Made by a program: the position numbers and the translations under genes. Source: Alitta virens (lineage: Eukaryota; Annelida; Polychaeta; Phyllodocida; Nereididae). Taken from it: a DNA stretch of 64,000 nucleotides. The DNA is taken from positions 35,689,685 through 35,753,684 of the forward strand of contig OW028578.1 of NCBI GenBank assembly GCA_932294295.1, read 5' to 3'. Shown here piece by piece: positions 61,869-64,000 of the stretch. The first letter of the stretch is position 1. Each line of letters starts with the position of its first letter. Under the pieces are notes generated by a model. It was given only the letters and a program-made list of their open reading frames with translations, was not told the DNA's origin and did no database searches.

Positions 61869-63066
61869 CTACTTAATTATATTGAAATTTGACTGGTATT
61901 CCATAGGTGCCGTTGGAATCGTCACTGAGACTGATTCACGGTCACTCTCTTCAGTAAAAGCCTTATCCTGCATATCCAAATTAAATTGACGGAGATCATT
62001 AATTAATGGGCCGTACAGATTGCAATTATTTTCCTGAATTATTTCGCTTGATTCCCCTGTCAATTTGTACAAGTATAGACCGTCTGTGGCAATCATAGCA
62101 CACTGATAATCGGACCTCATGATGCGAAGCAATTTCTTGTGCTTGATCAATGGTACATATATTAAAGAAGGCAATTCCAAACTCAATTGATCTACTGACA
62201 GATAGCAAACAGACTGGTCCCAATTTGGTCGGATGATCGAATACAGTTTGTGATTATCGATCTTCAAATTATCTCTGGTTATCTGACCTATAAATCGAAT
62301 TCTAGATACGAAAGCCTTCACTGTAACAGCGTACACCAATACCCTATCTTTACTGTTATTCAATTCCAAGAATATCTCTACTTGTGGATGTTTTCTTCGT
62401 TCAGGATGGGCAATCAGTATTTGTGCCTCTCAAAAACAATATCAATGAGTCTTCTACCAAGATAGAAAACCAATATTTTCATTGTGAAGACTAATACCTG
62501 TGATGTGCCTATCTTCACCATGGACCAGGTTGACAATGTCACTTCTTCAAGGAAATGTGCGTTTGTCCCTTTAGGTAACAATGCTATCATTAATGACTGA
62601 AACATACCTTGCTGAAATTTCCCTCAAAATATAAAAACATTGCGAATGCCAATGCCAAGTACCCACATATAGCCCATGCAAATGTTACTGCTTTAGGCCA
62701 ATTGGGTGCACTGAACCAAGAAGTGAAACTGGTATCTTTACCTATCTCTTTCCATTTCTTCTTGAAATCGTCAGTCTTTTTTGTTATCAGAATACCCAAT
62801 TCCTTCAGCTTAATGGGACCACTAGACATATCTTGCAGTGTGGAATTAAATACCTGCATTGATGATAAATCTGGAGGGACAAATTTATCTACCTCACCTA
62901 TTCCCATGAATGAAATCTCGCTAAAATTTAATTCATTCTTTAAGGTATTCATAACTAATGTGTTAATTGCATAAGTCACATTTAAATTGGGTTGATCTGA
63001 CAATCCCGAAGTTTCACAGCCTGTAATTCGTCTTGGCAGAAAACCATTAGTTGCACTAATGCTGCA
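61869..63066 (-). pseudogene. Glycoprotein-like two-membrane-segment ORF remnant, copy 2
   Basis: Longer than the copy at 48735. From 63066 leftward: an ectodomain segment with Cys residues and N-glycosylation-type sites (NVT, NFS, NST), a Trp-containing membrane-proximal stretch (TSWFSAPNW), membrane helix 1 near 62640-62700, a frame change near 62605, a hydrophilic loop, membrane helix 2 near 62465-62510, a second frame break near 62435, and a tail of about 160 residues rich in acidic and Ser/Thr residues. A possible acceptor (TTCTCTTTAACTGCAG) precedes 63066, but a frame slip in a continuous ORF explains it equally well. The breaks differ from those in copy 1, so decay is partly independent. 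Family unknown; an envelope-type glycoprotein is a hypothesis only. Confidence 0.45.
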
Positions 63067-63271
63067 GTTAAAGAGAAGTCTTATTAATTACTGCATACAT
63101 ACTTTCCTCGGTTTTTCTGGGAATTCTGTCATTGCTACACCGCCTTGTCCAGGGCAATGTTAGTCTGCTTACTAATAGATGATTACCAGAATCTATGGTT
63201 CTTGGTCGCCGAATAAATGGTGCAAAGAAATATTGCACCTCACAATTCTTTTATTTCACATTAGAAATACC

Positions 63272-63603
63272 TTTATTTATGTCCTTTTGAGGAGATCTGA
63301 TTCAAAACTAGGTAAAATTCATTATTTGAGACATCCAGGTGTTTGAGTGTTGGAACAACATTTTCCGGGATAAGAAATGTGCTCAGCCTATTATGAGACA
63401 CATTTAGTGACCGTAACTTTGGCATTCCCGAAAATGCATATGATGATATTAATTTGACGGAATAATCTATCGCTTTGAGTTCTACTAGTTCTGGTAAAGG
63501 ACCAATGGTATTTTCTACCATGAAACGTAACCTGCCGCTTTGTAATGCAAGGTTTTTACTCCATTCGGAAAACCCACTAGACCCTCCATATTGCCATAAA
63601 AGT
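63272..63603 (-). pseudogene. Leucine-rich-repeat segment with a frameshift
   Basis: Read leftward, LPELVELKAIDYSVKLISSY, AFSGMPKLRSLNVSHNRLST and TLKHLDVSNNEFY are consecutive leucine-rich repeats with the LxxLxVSxN pattern of animal receptors (Toll-like and related). The frame stops at 63273 after NQISSKGHK. Upstream, a neighbouring frame (MEGLVGFPNGVKTLHYK, about 63540-63590) continues the same kind of sequence and joins only by a one-base slip in an A-run near 63541. It lies about 200 bases upstream of the glycoprotein-like remnant on the same strand; whether they belong together is open. Confidence 0.6.
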
Positions 63604-63773
63604 TATGCATGATGCATGTTGTTGGGGCATTAATATATGTATACTATTCATGTAGTTTAAACTGGACACACCAGGCGCGCTGTTATCATTGCTGAAGGTT
63701 AATGAGGTCAAGGGGTTCTGCAAGGGACTGCAGTCGCACACAGACCTTCGCGCTGACAAGGTCTACTAACAAA

Positions 63774-64000
63774 ATGGCTGCTAAAGAGATACCAATCACT
63801 GCTGAAGATTTTAAGTTTGATGACTGAGCCATGGAGTACAAACTCAACCATGACACCACCAAGATACTGTCCACCCAGGCATTATTGGAGTATGAATGCT
63901 TGGTCCAAATTAAAGTGGAGGATATCCGACGGACTGGTATATCTGTAGGACAAGAAGCCATGCTGAGGAAGGCCCTAGCTGCACTGGGTAATGTCGACTT
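63774..64000 (+). pseudogene. SAM-like / gag-like N-terminal fragment, runs off the window
   Basis: It starts MAAKEIPITAEDFKFDD, then a TGA at 63825-63827. The same frame continues with STQALLEYECLVQIKVEDIR and GISVGQEAMLRKALAALG. The second part has the look of a SAM-type helical domain (EDI..GIS.GQ...LRKAL), as found at the start of some invertebrate retroelement gag-like ORFs. The in-frame stop suggests a dead copy. Opposite in strand to the LRR segment beside it. Confidence 0.4.

Overview
This is AT-rich eukaryotic DNA from an animal. It shows GT/AG introns in consistent phase, dozens of interspersed tRNA-derived SINEs and foldback elements, tetranucleotide microsatellites, and genes of animal families (a VPS4/MIT AAA protein, FAM20 secretory kinases, a leucine-rich-repeat fragment). 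A marine deuterostome such as a hemichordate, echinoderm or amphioxus is my best guess, but no sequence feature proves it.

Left part (1-15.4 kb). A short intronless gene on the minus strand (91-615) encodes a PC4/p15-like protein with its own TATA box. From 1221 to 15420 on the plus strand runs a 14-exon gene, open at its 5' edge, that I reconstructed exon by exon with all phases agreeing. It encodes a VPS4-like protein: the end of a first MIT domain, a charged helix, a 19-residue repeat linker, a second complete MIT domain, and an AAA ATPase domain. The Walker A lysine is replaced (GPPGAPMS for GPPGTGKS) and the pore loops are eroded, while Walker B, sensor 1 and the C-terminal part are well kept. 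It looks like an intact pseudo-ATPase of the ESCRT-III disassembly machinery.

Middle (15.4-31.6 kb). I see no convincing gene. It holds a 172-bp tandem array, pogo-like short elements, two SINE families, microsatellites and several foldback (MITE-like) elements.

Right part (29.9-60.7 kb). A tandem array of three FAM20C-like units lies on the plus strand. Copies A (31608-39999) and C (50543-60705) each have ten exons of identical lengths and encode 555-residue type II membrane kinases with the catalytic residues present. Copy B (40.3-46.6 kb) is a broken chimera. Its 5' half resembles copy A and its 3' half copy C. Exons 1-3 and 10 are deleted, an acceptor is lost, exons 7 and 9 are broken, and the catalytic Asp is Asn.

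Copies B and C are each followed by a related degenerate element on the minus strand (46.6-49.7 and 60.7-63.1 kb). It carries remnants of a two-membrane-segment, glycoprotein-like reading frame. The second copy lies next to a frameshifted leucine-rich-repeat segment. The window ends in a plus-strand gag/SAM-like fragment.
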